Positions 26,272-34,797 of a stretch of 64,000 nt of DNA are shown piece by piece (within the stretch, counting starts at the first letter, position 1; each line of letters opens with the position of its first letter). A model generated the notes under the pieces. That model worked only from the letters and a program-made list of their open reading frames with translations. It made no database searches and was not told where the DNA came from. The DNA comes from Pseudomonas sp. RIT623 (GTDB lineage Bacteria; Pseudomonadota; Gammaproteobacteria; Pseudomonadales; Pseudomonadaceae). The position numbers were made by a program, and so were the translations under genes. Location: assembly GCF_004519305.1 (NCBI RefSeq), contig NZ_SOZA01000018.1, forward strand, positions 1 through 64,000, given 5' to 3'.

Positions 26272-27314
26272 GGCTGGGCTCCTTCGCTCAGCGATTCGTG
26301 GCTGCGGCGGTTGAATGACACTGAATAGGCGGCTGAGCGGGCCGCGAGGATCGGGTCGGCAGAGGGCTCGATACCCTGGGGCAGGATCAGTGGATCGAAG
26401 TTAAGGTCGCGGCAAGCGCCTTGTTCGGGGCCATCGACCTGTTCCAGGACCAGGGTGCCGGCATCCAGGCTGCGACGTTCGGCAGGCCAGGGGCGTGCCG
26501 GGTCGTCCACCGGGTCACCGGGCTCTGCCAGGGTCAGGCGCAGGGTCCAGCGCAAGGGACCTTGGGCTAGCCGTTGCTGCAGGTCGTGCTGGAGGAATTG
26601 CTTGTCGTCGATTTGGGCGGGCAGGGCGGCGAAGGGGGCCTGAGGCTCCAGGGCCCAACGCACCGGTTGTGCCTTGCCATCGGCGGCAATCAGGCGAAAG
26701 GCGTTGATGCTGTGGTAGGCGGTGTTGGCGAAGCTGTCGCTGGGCGTGTAGCTGGCCGCCCACTGGCGAAATGCCGCGCTCTCGGGATGGCTGGCGAAGA
26801 AGGCTTGCAGTTTTGCCGGGTCGGGCTTGCCGGTGGCCGGGTCGGGGGCGCCGGCCAGAACCTGGGCGTAGAACCCTTCGGGTGTGCTGACCGCCAGTAC
26901 CGGTGGGTTGTTCATACCGGTGCGCCAGATCTGGCCATCGTCGCTGGTCAGCTGCAGCGCCAGGCTGCGCACCGGTATCGCGGTATCGGGTGCGAACGGG
27001 TTGGCGCCGCCGATGGCGAAGCGGCCGATCACCGGCACCCGCTGTTGGCTGAAGACCCGCGCGCTGGAAAGCGCCGCGGCCTGGCCGCTGCTCTGGAAGT
27101 AGCCGCTGACGCACAGCCCCTTGGCGTGGTTCTTGCGAAAGCCTGGGTGATGGCCGGCCTGGGCCTCGAAGGTGTCGATGATGCGTTGCGGTGTCAGTTT
27201 GGCGCTGCCGATCCAGCCGGCGGCATAGGCGAAGCCTGCGCCCAGCGCCGCGAGGGTGGCGCCGATCGCGGCCAGGCGCAAGGCTCTGGCGGGGCCGGGC
27301 AAGGGGGTATTCAT
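26268..27314 (-). CDS. Catalase-related haem peroxidase (SrpA-like), secreted or anchored
   Basis: A 348-residue protein of the small catalase-related peroxidase family, shorter than true catalases. An N-terminal hydrophobic segment (about 14-35) acts as signal or anchor, placing the haem domain in the periplasm. The catalase-like parts include GHHPGFRKNHAKG (possible distal His) and the proximal-haem-type segment near FNRRSHES at the C-terminus. The start at 27314 is 33 bases after the -10 of an ECF-type promoter. It forms an operon with cytochrome b561 and faces the ECF sigma operon, suggesting a peroxide or oxidative envelope-stress response. Confidence 0.85.
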   Translation of the reverse strand: MNTPLPGPARALRLAAIGATLAALGAGFAYAAGWIGSAKLTPQRIIDTFEAQAGHHPGFRKNHAKGLCVSGYFQSSGQAAALSSARVFSQQRVPVIGRFAIGGANPFAPDTAIPVRSLALQLTSDDGQIWRTGMNNPPVLAVSTPEGFYAQVLAGAPDPATGKPDPAKLQAFFASHPESAAFRQWAASYTPSDSFANTAYHSINAFRLIAADGKAQPVRWALEPQAPFAALPAQIDDKQFLQHDLQQRLAQGPLRWTLRLTLAEPGDPVDDPARPWPAERRSLDAGTLVLEQVDGPEQGACRDLNFDPLILPQGIEPSADPILAARSAAYSVSFNRRSHESLSEGAQP

Positions 27315-27346
27315 GGGGCGGTCCCTGTTGTTGGAATGAGCCAGTA

Positions 27347-27372
27347 CGACGCGCGAGGCAATGATGTATTCC
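27347..27372 (-). promoter_or_regulatory. ECF-type promoter of the catalase/b561 operon
   Basis: Reading the minus strand, GGAAT (27372-27368) is followed after exactly 16 bases by CGTCG (27351-27347). This is the -35/-10 layout of ECF sigma promoters and equals the one before the sigma gene itself. Confidence 0.65.
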
Positions 27373-27440
27373 TCGGTTGTGCTGGGCGTCGGTTTGTCGA
27401 CGAACAGCGGCAAGGCCGGTGTCATCCACCGCGGCGCCTG

Positions 27441-27465
27441 GTTCGCCAGCAAGGCTGGCTCCTAC
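27441..27465. repeat. REP element between divergent ECF promoters
   Basis: GTTCGCCAGCAAGGCTGGCT continued by CCTAC is a Pseudomonas REP palindrome with the GCCAGC/GCTGGC stem. It separates the two divergent promoters and may insulate them. Confidence 0.6.
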
Positions 27466-27487
27466 GCTTGGGATTGCTCGATGACAG

Positions 27488-27513
27488 GGAATAAATTTCA
27501 TGCGAGTGCGTCA
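27488..27513 (+). promoter_or_regulatory. ECF-type promoter of the sigma/anti-sigma operon
   Basis: GGAAT at 27488-27492, a 16-base spacer, and CGTCA at 27509-27513 lie 41 bases before the sigma start codon. Identity with the divergent promoter indicates autoregulation. Confidence 0.65.
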
Positions 27514-27554
27514 GCCTCTTACACTGACCGCCCACAGGGGCCCGGAACCCGACC

Positions 27555-28073
27555 ATGCATGACCTGGATGAGCAACAATGGCGCGAACTGCTGCAACGCC
27601 TACGGCGCTTCGCTCTGTGGCTGACCCGTGAGCCCGGCAGCGCCGACGACCTGGTCCAGGCCACGGTTGAACGAGCCCTGAGCCGCCGTGGCCAGCAGCG
27701 CGAACGCGAAGGCCTGCGGCCTTGGCTGTTCACCATCCTGTACCGCTTGTTTCTGGACACCAAGCGCCGCGAGCGCCTGCATGCGCGCTGGTTGTCCTGG
27801 TTTGGCCAGGGCCTTGCCGAGGACACGGCAAACGACGAAACCGAGCGCATCGTCCTGGCCCAGGCCGACCTGCAGGCGTTCGCGCGCCTGCCCACCGAGC
27901 AGCGGGCCTTGCTGTTGCTGGTCAGCGTCGAGGGCCTGAGCTACAAGCAAACCGCCGAAACCCTTGGTATCCCCATCGGCACCGTGATGTCGCGGCTGTC
28001 GCGGGCCCGCGCCGCCCTGCGTCAACTGACCGAGGACGACCCTGCGCCCTCGGTCTTGCGGAGACTCAAATGA
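27555..28073 (+). CDS. ECF RNA polymerase sigma factor
   Basis: A 172-residue sigma-70 ECF protein. Region 2 (about 15-80) contains DDLVQATVERAL and RPWLFTILYRLFLD; region 4 (about 110-165) contains LLLVSVEGLSYKQTAETLGI and GTVMSRLSRARAAL. It directs RNA polymerase to GGAAT-N16-CGTC promoters seen on both sides of the intergenic region. The next gene, overlapping by 4 bases, is its anti-sigma factor. Neighbouring catalase/b561 genes recall ECF groups linked to peroxidase or b561 genes. The activating signal is unknown. Confidence 0.95.
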   Translation: MHDLDEQQWRELLQRLRRFALWLTREPGSADDLVQATVERALSRRGQQREREGLRPWLFTILYRLFLDTKRRERLHARWLSWFGQGLAEDTANDETERIVLAQADLQAFARLPTEQRALLLLVSVEGLSYKQTAETLGIPIGTVMSRLSRARAALRQLTEDDPAPSVLRRLK

Positions 28074-28822
28074 CACGCCTGATCCCCACTGAACACGAAC
28101 TGCACGCCTATATCGACGAGCGCCTGGCCCCTACGCGCCGGGCCGAGGTCGAGGCCTGGCTGGCGGCCAACCCGCAGGAGGCGGCGCGGATCGAGGCCTG
28201 GCAAGTGGATGCCAGGCGCTTGCGCGCGGCCCTGGCGGGGTTTGGCGAGCGGCCGCTCGACTCGGCTCTGGAATTGGCGCCATTGCGCAAGCGCTTGCGC
28301 CAACGCCGGCAACGGCGCCTGGCCGCGGCGGCCGTGCTGCTGCTGGCCGTGGGCCTGGGCGGGCTAGGGGGCTGGCAGGCGCGGGAGGCGACGCTGTTCG
28401 CCGGCATGTTGCCGATGGCCGATGCCGTGCAAGCCCACCGGATGTTCGCCCAGGCCAGCGCACTGGATATCCAGGCCAGTGATCCGGCGCGTTTGCAAGC
28501 GTGGCTGGGCCGCCACTTCAACCGGGTCGGCCAGTTGCCGGACCTGGCCGGCTTCGGTTTCCAGCCGGTGGGCGCGCGCTTGCTGAGCAACGAAGCGGGG
28601 CCTGCGGCCTTGCTGGTGTTCGAGGACGGCCAGGGTCAACGCATCAGCCTGTTCCTGCGCTCGCCCGGCGAGCATTTCGAACGCATGCCCACCGGCCAGC
28701 GTACCGAGGGCCAGCTGGCGGCGCGGTACTGGTCGCATGGCGACTACAACTTTGCCTTGGTCAGCGCCGCCGATGATGCGCGCGTCGAACCGCTGCGCAA
28801 GGCGTTGGGCGTCAGCCTGTAG
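28070..28822 (+). CDS. Membrane-anchored anti-sigma factor
   Basis: A 250-residue protein starting MTRLIPTEHELHAYID at an ATG that overlaps the sigma stop (ATGA). The cytosolic N-terminus (about 1-85; HAYIDERLAPTRRAEVEAWL) is the RsiW/anti-sigma helical domain but lacks the zinc-finger HxxxCxxC, so it is not a ZAS redox sensor of the RsrA type. One membrane helix (about 82-101) precedes a periplasmic sensory domain of about 145 residues. It should hold the ECF sigma inactive until a periplasmic signal arrives. It is convergent with the next gene, 12 bases away. Confidence 0.88.
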   Translation: MTRLIPTEHELHAYIDERLAPTRRAEVEAWLAANPQEAARIEAWQVDARRLRAALAGFGERPLDSALELAPLRKRLRQRRQRRLAAAAVLLLAVGLGGLGGWQAREATLFAGMLPMADAVQAHRMFAQASALDIQASDPARLQAWLGRHFNRVGQLPDLAGFGFQPVGARLLSNEAGPAALLVFEDGQGQRISLFLRSPGEHFERMPTGQRTEGQLAARYWSHGDYNFALVSAADDARVEPLRKALGVSL

Positions 28823-28834
28823 GTCGGGCAGCGT

Positions 28835-31297
28835 TCATTCGGTCTTGCGCGCCAGGCCCGAAATGATCGCCGCGGCCAACAGGCCGATGCCCCAGCCGAT
28901 CAAGGTCTGCAGCCAGATCACCAGACGCACGGCATGTTGCGCCGTGAGCGCCTGGAACTCCTGGCTGGGATCGGCCTTGGGCGTGGGAACCAGCGGCGCC
29001 CAGTCGGTTTCCTGCTTGAGGTCGACAAAAGGCATCAGCACATCCAGCGAATAGGCCAGGGGGCTGAACCCTGTGTACTCGGCGGGTAGCTCGGCGCACA
29101 GGTACCAGTTTTCCTTGAGCCTTGGTTTGATCGGCGGCCAGGCCTCGCTACTGTTGGGACGGCAGGCCTGATAGGCAGGGTTCTGATAGATGCGTGGGTC
29201 GGTTGGGGCGAAGATCCCCACCAGCGCGGCGGCCCAGTAGATCGCTGCACACGCCAGCCAAGTGCCCACGAAGTAGTGCAGCAGCTTGATAGGCCGGTAA
29301 CCGTAGTCGGTGAATTGCCCGTACGCCCAATGCAGGCAACGGCTCACCAGGCGGCTGACCAGGCCTCGATGTTGGTGCTCGGGATCGAGCGGTTGGTCGA
29401 TAAGGCCGAGTTTGCGTCTTTCCTTTTCCAACTCGATGCCAACCCGCCGTGCCTCGGCAAAATGCGCAGAGTCCTCAAGCACTTGCTTGAGTTGCCACCA
29501 GGGTTGAGGACGAAAATCCTCGGCGCGCCGCGCATTGAAGCGGCATACCCCAGGCCAGCGCTTGTTCAGCCAGCACTTGATCCGTTGGTACCTGCCTGAT
29601 GGTTTTGGAGTTGGCGCAGCCAGTTGCGCGACCTGCGATTGCAGCCACTTGAGGCGCGTGGCCAGGCTCAACGGTGGATTGGCGGCCAGCGCGTCGTACT
29701 TGAAGCCATTGAGGACAATCTGTTCTCCCCAGGTGTCTTTATCGTCATCCAGGCGCCCTACCTGGGCATGCTCGAAAGAGGCCCTGCTCAATGGGCTGGC
29801 GAACTTGAGAAGCGAGAGCGTGCCCTTGATCCGGGTCTTTTTCAGGCTAAGGGTTTCGGTCGAGTCGGTGGCGAAAGTGCTGCGATCGCAGCGCAATTCA
29901 CCTTCGATGCAGGCATCGTTGAAGGCAACACTGCCACTGGCCTGAACATTAAGTACGACCTTGCCCAGGACTTTCGATTGGTTGGCATTGAGCGATCGAC
30001 TGGCAGCATCGCCCTCGAACCGTGCTTGGTTAAAGATCAAGTCTCCTTCGAACGTTGTGCACAGCAGTCTTACGGTGCCTTTGGCGTAGAAATCGGCAAT
30101 GAAATGCGCATCTCTGCCGATGGTCGCGGCATCGGCGCTCAGGGCGTTACCGTTGTTTGCGTGTAGCTGGGTACCCTTGCAAACCAGTTGTCCGCCAATC
30201 TGGGTGGTAATCAGCCGGACTTCGCCAAAGACTTCGGCACGCGAAAGATTGAGGCGGCCGTCAATCTTAGCGCTGTCGAAGATGATTGCAACGTCAGTCC
30301 CTTCGAAGCGTCCCAGCAGCTCGGCGTTGTCATTGATTTGCGCCTTGGTGAACCTCACCGTGCCTTTGGCGCTGAACCCTTTGGGCAGGGATAGCTCTCC
30401 CTGGAGCACAGCGGCATGGGCGTTGACAGCATCAGCATCGCCACCATCGAATGCGCCATCAAGCGAAAGAGTCCCGCCCACGCGCGTGGAGGCAAGCCTG
30501 GTCTGGCCTTGAACTTGCGCGCCGCTCATGAACAGGTTGTGTCGCAGTTGCGTGCCGCTCAAGTCAAGCGCCACGCCTTCGTGTGCCAGCAGGGTCGTCG
30601 TTTGCAAGCGAAACCCGCCATTGATTGTTGCCAGCTGGCAACGCAGGCCCTGAAGCTTGGAATCGGCAAAGTAGATACCCGCCCCCAGCGTCAAATTGTT
30701 GAGAATCAATGCCGGTTCGTTTGCTGCAAGTAGTGAAGATTTAAAACAATGAAACATGCCACTGATCTGCGTGCCCGGAAGCGACAATGAGCCATCGCTC
30801 TTTACCTTGCGCAGAATCAGGTTGCCCTGGATGCTGGCGTTCCAGGCGGCGAGGCCTTGCTCCAGCCATGTATTGGTCAGGCGAAGATCGCTGTGGATGA
30901 CGCAACGGTTGGCGAGTAGTTTGGGTACTCGGCATCCAGAAAGGCGGATAGCGCCGGTGATCTCGGCTTCGTTCAAGTTCAGGGGCTGCTCTAAGGTACA
31001 GAGGCGCAACTCGAAGGAGGTCGAGGCTTTCGAATTGCGCAGGTCGAGGTGGCCGCTGATATAGGCGCCCTGCACGCGAATGCCGCGCTCATGGATAGCT
31101 GTATTTCGGTCTCCGCCAAGAATCAGGAATCTCAGGAACGCGGCACGGATGACGCGTATAGGGTAGGGGACCTGCGGTCTGGTGCTGCTTATGCGGGCCA
31201 GTTGGCCGCTGCTGCAGCACGCCAGCAATTGCTGTTCTGCCGCGCTCAGGGGCACAAAGTCCTGCAGCGACCTTCCTTTGATTCCGTTGGTACTCAC
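28835..31297 (-). CDS. Large beta-helix-like membrane protein with two-helix channel-like C-terminus
   Basis: An 820-residue protein with a GTG start. Residues about 70-520 form a repetitive right-handed beta-helix-like array with short units such as GHLDLRNSKA, GAIRLSGCRV, GRLNLSRAEV and GGQLVCKGTQ, related to pentapeptide or bactofilin-like repeats. A linker (about 530-660, basic) follows. The end has two membrane helices (about 675-697 and 790-812) around a segment GFSPLAYSLDVLMPFVDLKQ. This resembles the two-helix/pore-loop layout of small ion-channel domains but lacks TVGYGD. Similar proteins are labelled membrane-associated oxidoreductase, without evidence. Codon use is more AT-rich than the flanks. 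Function unknown. Confidence 0.8.
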   Translation of the reverse strand: MSTNGIKGRSLQDFVPLSAAEQQLLACCSSGQLARISSTRPQVPYPIRVIRAAFLRFLILGGDRNTAIHERGIRVQGAYISGHLDLRNSKASTSFELRLCTLEQPLNLNEAEITGAIRLSGCRVPKLLANRCVIHSDLRLTNTWLEQGLAAWNASIQGNLILRKVKSDGSLSLPGTQISGMFHCFKSSLLAANEPALILNNLTLGAGIYFADSKLQGLRCQLATINGGFRLQTTTLLAHEGVALDLSGTQLRHNLFMSGAQVQGQTRLASTRVGGTLSLDGAFDGGDADAVNAHAAVLQGELSLPKGFSAKGTVRFTKAQINDNAELLGRFEGTDVAIIFDSAKIDGRLNLSRAEVFGEVRLITTQIGGQLVCKGTQLHANNGNALSADAATIGRDAHFIADFYAKGTVRLLCTTFEGDLIFNQARFEGDAASRSLNANQSKVLGKVVLNVQASGSVAFNDACIEGELRCDRSTFATDSTETLSLKKTRIKGTLSLLKFASPLSRASFEHAQVGRLDDDKDTWGEQIVLNGFKYDALAANPPLSLATRLKWLQSQVAQLAAPTPKPSGRYQRIKCWLNKRWPGVCRFNARRAEDFRPQPWWQLKQVLEDSAHFAEARRVGIELEKERRKLGLIDQPLDPEHQHRGLVSRLVSRCLHWAYGQFTDYGYRPIKLLHYFVGTWLACAAIYWAAALVGIFAPTDPRIYQNPAYQACRPNSSEAWPPIKPRLKENWYLCAELPAEYTGFSPLAYSLDVLMPFVDLKQETDWAPLVPTPKADPSQEFQALTAQHAVRLVIWLQTLIGWGIGLLAAAIISGLARKTE

Positions 31298-31318
31298 AGC
31301 GATCTCGATGACAGGCGC

Positions 31319-31360
31319 AGGCCCCGCATATTGGGGCCTGGTGATTCAGATGGGGGGGGG
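31319..31360. other. Hairpin plus nine-G tract between xthA and the beta-helix gene
   Basis: AGGCCCC (31319-31325) pairs with GGGGCCT (31333-31339); 12 bases further lies an uninterrupted run of nine G (31352-31360). Both lie in the 74-base gap between two minus-strand genes. The hairpin has no U-tract in either direction. The G-run is a slippage-prone tract just upstream of the GTG start of the beta-helix gene. Confidence 0.5.
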
Positions 31361-31371
31361 AATGCCAGGGT

Positions 31372-32184
31372 TCAGGCCAACTCAAGCCAGATCGGTGCAT
31401 GATCCGAGGGTTTCTCCATGCCACGCAGATCATAGTCGACCCCGGCCGCCTTCAGCCGCGGCAGCAGCCCCTGCGATGCCATGATCAGGTCGATGCGCAG
31501 CCCGCGCTTGGGCTCGTCCTCGAACCCGCGGCTGCGGTAGTCGAACCAGCTGAAACGGTCACTCACTTCGGGGTGCAAGTGGCGGAAACTGTCGACCAGC
31601 CCCCAGCCCTTGAGCCGCTCCATCCATTCACGCTCCTCGGGCAGGAAGCTGCACTTGCCGGTCTTGAGCCAGCGCTTGGCATTGTCCGGGCCTATGCCGA
31701 TGTCGCAGTCCTGGGGCGAGATGTTCACATCGCCCATCACCACCAACGGCTGATCGTTTTTGAACTGCCCTTCGAGCAGTGCCTGCAGGTCGCTGTAGAA
31801 ACGCTGCTTGGCCGGGAACTTGGTGGGGTGGTCGCGGCTTTCGCCCTGGGGGAAGTAGCCGTTCATGATGGTGATCGGCGTGCCATCGGCGTCAGCGAAG
31901 GTGCCCCAGATGAAGCGCCGCTGGGCGTCTTCCTCGTCAGTGGTGAAACCCTTGGACAGCGACAACGGCGCCTGCTTCGAGAGCAAGGCCACACCGTAGT
32001 GGCCTTTCTGGCCATGGAAATGCACGTGATAGCCGAGTGCCTCGACCTCGGCCAGCGGGAACTGATCGTCGCTGACCTTGGTTTCCTGCAGGCCGATCAC
32101 GTCCGGCTGGTGCTTGTCGATCAGTGCCGCCAACTGGTGGGGGCGGGCGCGCAGGCCATTGATGTTGAACGAGACGATCTTCAT
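31372..32184 (-). CDS. xthA: Exodeoxyribonuclease III
   Basis: A 270-residue class II AP endonuclease / 3'-5' exonuclease of base-excision repair, cytosolic. Signatures are [14 protein letters not shown], the Mg-binding Glu in [25 protein letters not shown] with the catalytic Asp/Asn, and the C-terminal [10 protein letters not shown]. Length and start (MKIVSFN at 32184) are standard. It is divergent from a GNAT gene, with 166 bases between them. Confidence 0.96.
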   Translation of the reverse strand: MKIVSFNINGLRARPHQLAALIDKHQPDVIGLQETKVSDDQFPLAEVEALGYHVHFHGQKGHYGVALLSKQAPLSLSKGFTTDEEDAQRRFIWGTFADADGTPITIMNGYFPQGESRDHPTKFPAKQRFYSDLQALLEGQFKNDQPLVVMGDVNISPQDCDIGIGPDNAKRWLKTGKCSFLPEEREWMERLKGWGLVDSFRHLHPEVSDRFSWFDYRSRGFEDEPKRGLRIDLIMASQGLLPRLKAAGVDYDLRGMEKPSDHAPIWLELA

Positions 32185-32350
32185 GGCAAGACGATCCTGG
32201 TAAAAGCCACGGATGCTAGCCGACAACGGCGCTCACGGCCAGCGTGGCGCGGTGTCGGCGGCGCTGCTAACGTGCTGGGAGAAGAGCTGAACCACACGCC
32301 GTGAAACGGCTCCAAGGCACTGTATGCCCATTCCAGGAGGACCGCCCGCA

Positions 32351-33001
32351 ATGCCTGAGACCATCGCCACCACGGCGCGCACCTGTGTGCTCGATGAGGG
32401 CTACGCCCGCGAGGTGCGTTCGCTGCTCTACCATGCCTATCGTCACGAGCCGACCTTCGCCTGGTTGTTTGAAGCCCAGCGCCCGGGCTACGAGCGGCGC
32501 CTGCGGGTGATGGTACGTGAATGGGTGCGCCAGCATTTCTACCTGCAACTGCCTGCCATTGGCCTGTTGCACGACGATCGTCTGATCGGCGTGGCGTTGA
32601 TCGTGCCACCGCAGCGGCGCCTGGGCGTGGCGGACAGTTGGGCCTGGCGCCTGCGCATGATCCTTGGCACCGGCTTGCGCTGTACCCGCCGCTATCTGGA
32701 CTACCAGGCGGCGTTGGCCGGCTGCCTGCCCAGCGAGCAGGTGCATGTGCTGCCGTTGTCCGGGGTGCATCCGCAATTTCAGGGGCAGCAGCACGGCGAG
32801 CAGCTGCTGCAGGCCGTGCATGACTGGTGCGCCGAGGACCTGAGCAGCGACGGCGTGGTGCTCGATACAGGCAATGCCCACTACCTGGCGTTCTACCAGC
32901 GACAGGGCTACCAGGAAATCGGTGAAATCGCAGTAGGACCAATCCGCGAGCGCGTGTTCTTTCACCCTAATCCCGTATCATCCAAGTCTGCAAACCTGTG
33001 A
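32351..33001 (+). CDS. GNAT-family N-acetyltransferase
   Basis: A 216-residue acetyl-CoA-dependent transferase. The acetyl-CoA loop is degenerate (VHPQFQGQQHGEQLLQAVHDWC at about 136-157), followed by VVLDTGNAHYLAFYQRQGYQEIGEI, which is the conserved motif B/A end of GNATs. AGGAGG lies upstream, though 12 bases from the ATG at 32351; an in-frame ATG at 32324 is less likely because it precedes that site. Substrate unknown. It precedes tamA by 44 bases and may be cotranscribed. Confidence 0.85.
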   Translation: MPETIATTARTCVLDEGYAREVRSLLYHAYRHEPTFAWLFEAQRPGYERRLRVMVREWVRQHFYLQLPAIGLLHDDRLIGVALIVPPQRRLGVADSWAWRLRMILGTGLRCTRRYLDYQAALAGCLPSEQVHVLPLSGVHPQFQGQQHGEQLLQAVHDWCAEDLSSDGVVLDTGNAHYLAFYQRQGYQEIGEIAVGPIRERVFFHPNPVSSKSANL

Positions 33002-33045
33002 CAGGTATTTACCGGCGGGCCCTTTGACCGTTGCGCTCTGGTAGC

Positions 33046-34797
33046 ATGCGCCCCATGACGTATTCAGGAAGACTTGGCTGGGGCCTGCTTTTGTTGGCCG
33101 CCAGCTCCATGGCATGGGCGCAGAGCGAATTGCTGGTGCGGGTCAAACCCGCCAACAAGATGCTCAAGTCCAATATCGAAGGTTATATCGGCAGCCTGGG
33201 TGACCGCGACGAAGAAGCGCTGCTGCGTTTCAGTCGAGGCGCCGAGGAGCAGGCGCGCAAGGCGGCCCAGGCTCTGGGCTACTACTTGGCGCACGTCGAC
33301 AGCGAGGTCAAGGCGCCTGGCGACAAGGACAAACCCGCGCAATTGATTCTGCGGGTCGAGCCGGGGGAACCTGTGCACCTGCGCAACGTCACCGTGCGCA
33401 TCGAGGGGCCGGCCAGCGAACTCAAGGCCTTTCGCGTCCCCGACAGCAAGGCCCTGCGACCGGGCGAGCAACTCAACCATGGCACCTACGAGGATGCCAA
33501 GCGCCTGATCCAGAACCAGGCCTCGCGCTATGGTTTCTTCAATGGCCGTTTCGAGCGCCAGCGCCTGGCGGTCGATCCCCAGGCCGGGGTGGCCGACATC
33601 GAACTCATCTACCAGAGCGGCCCGCGCTATCGCCTGGGCGCGGTGAACTTTGGCGGCGATACGCCACTGGACAACGACCTGTTGCAACGCATGGTCTCGT
33701 TCAAGCCCGGCACCCCCTACGATTCCGAGCTGATCGCCGAACTCAACAACGATCTGCAATCGAGCGGCTACTTCGAGGGCGTGCGGGTGGACGCCGCGCC
33801 CACCGCCGCGGTGGGCGAGGAGATCCCCGTGGAGGTGCGCCTCGATACCCGCAAGCCGCGGACCATGGGCCTGGGTCTGGGCTTCTCGACCGACGTTGGT
33901 CCGCGCGGCAAGGCCAACTGGACCCGGCATTGGGTCAATCCGCAAGGCCATAGTTATGGTTGGGAGACCGAGCTCTCGGCGCCGCGGCAGAACGTCGGCC
34001 TGTGGTACGACATTCCGCTGGACCCGCCACTCACCGACAAGCTGCGCTTCGCCGGTGGCTACCAGAACGAGGATATCTCCGGCACCGACACTCTCAGCAA
34101 GCTGCTGACGGTGGGGCCGGAATGGCACAGCAAGCTGCCCAGCGGCTGGCAGCGGGTGGTTTCGCTGAAGTACCAGCGTGAAGAATACCGCCTGGGCGAC
34201 GACTCGGGCCTGAGCAACCTGCTCATGCCGGGTGTCAGCTTTTCCTACCTGCGCAGCGACAACCGCATCGACCCGCATAACGGTTATCGCCTGCAGTTCG
34301 ACCTGCAGGCGGCCAAGGAAGGGTTGGGCTCGGACACCAACCTGGTGCATGGCAACGTGCTGCTCAAGGGGCTGACCACCCTTGGCCAGAACCACCGCTT
34401 CCTCGGCCGGGTGCAGTTCGGCGGCAGCGCGACCAATGGTTATCAGCAGAACATTCCACCCTCGCTGCGTTTCTTCGCCGGTGGCGACCAGAGCGTACGG
34501 GGCTATGACTACCAGTCGCTGTCGCCGAAGAACAACAAGGGCGACCGCATTGGTGGTCGCTACCTGGTCGCGGGCAGCGCCGAGTACCAGTATTCGATTG
34601 CGCAAAAATGGCGCCTGGCAACCTTCATCGACCAGGGCAACTCCTTCAACTCGCTGGAGCTGCCTAGCCTCAAGACCGGCGTCGGTTTCGGCGTGCGCTG
34701 GGTGTCGCCGGTTGGGCCGTTGCGCCTGGACCTGGCGCGCGCGCTGGATGACGATGGCGGTCTGCGCCTGCACTTTTCCATGGGGCCTGAGCTGTGA
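33046..34797 (+). CDS. tamA: Translocation and assembly module outer-membrane protein TamA
   Basis: A 583-residue Omp85-family protein. A signal peptide (about 5-28, cleavage AWA|QS) is followed by three POTRA domains (about 30-265) and a 16-strand beta-barrel (about 275-583) ending in Leu. The lid-lock motif is at GGDQSVRGYDYQSL. With TamB it forms a conduit for lipids and some outer-membrane proteins between membranes. ATGs at 33046 and 33055 are both possible starts. Its stop overlaps the tamB ATG (TGATG), the normal tamAB arrangement. Confidence 0.94.
   Translation: MRPMTYSGRLGWGLLLLAASSMAWAQSELLVRVKPANKMLKSNIEGYIGSLGDRDEEALLRFSRGAEEQARKAAQALGYYLAHVDSEVKAPGDKDKPAQLILRVEPGEPVHLRNVTVRIEGPASELKAFRVPDSKALRPGEQLNHGTYEDAKRLIQNQASRYGFFNGRFERQRLAVDPQAGVADIELIYQSGPRYRLGAVNFGGDTPLDNDLLQRMVSFKPGTPYDSELIAELNNDLQSSGYFEGVRVDAAPTAAVGEEIPVEVRLDTRKPRTMGLGLGFSTDVGPRGKANWTRHWVNPQGHSYGWETELSAPRQNVGLWYDIPLDPPLTDKLRFAGGYQNEDISGTDTLSKLLTVGPEWHSKLPSGWQRVVSLKYQREEYRLGDDSGLSNLLMPGVSFSYLRSDNRIDPHNGYRLQFDLQAAKEGLGSDTNLVHGNVLLKGLTTLGQNHRFLGRVQFGGSATNGYQQNIPPSLRFFAGGDQSVRGYDYQSLSPKNNKGDRIGGRYLVAGSAEYQYSIAQKWRLATFIDQGNSFNSLELPSLKTGVGFGVRWVSPVGPLRLDLARALDDDGGLRLHFSMGPEL

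Noticed and set aside
33064..34773. A 569-codon minus-strand frame opposite tamA
   Set aside because: TamA is clear from POTRA and barrel motifs; the other strand reads as composition-driven shadow.
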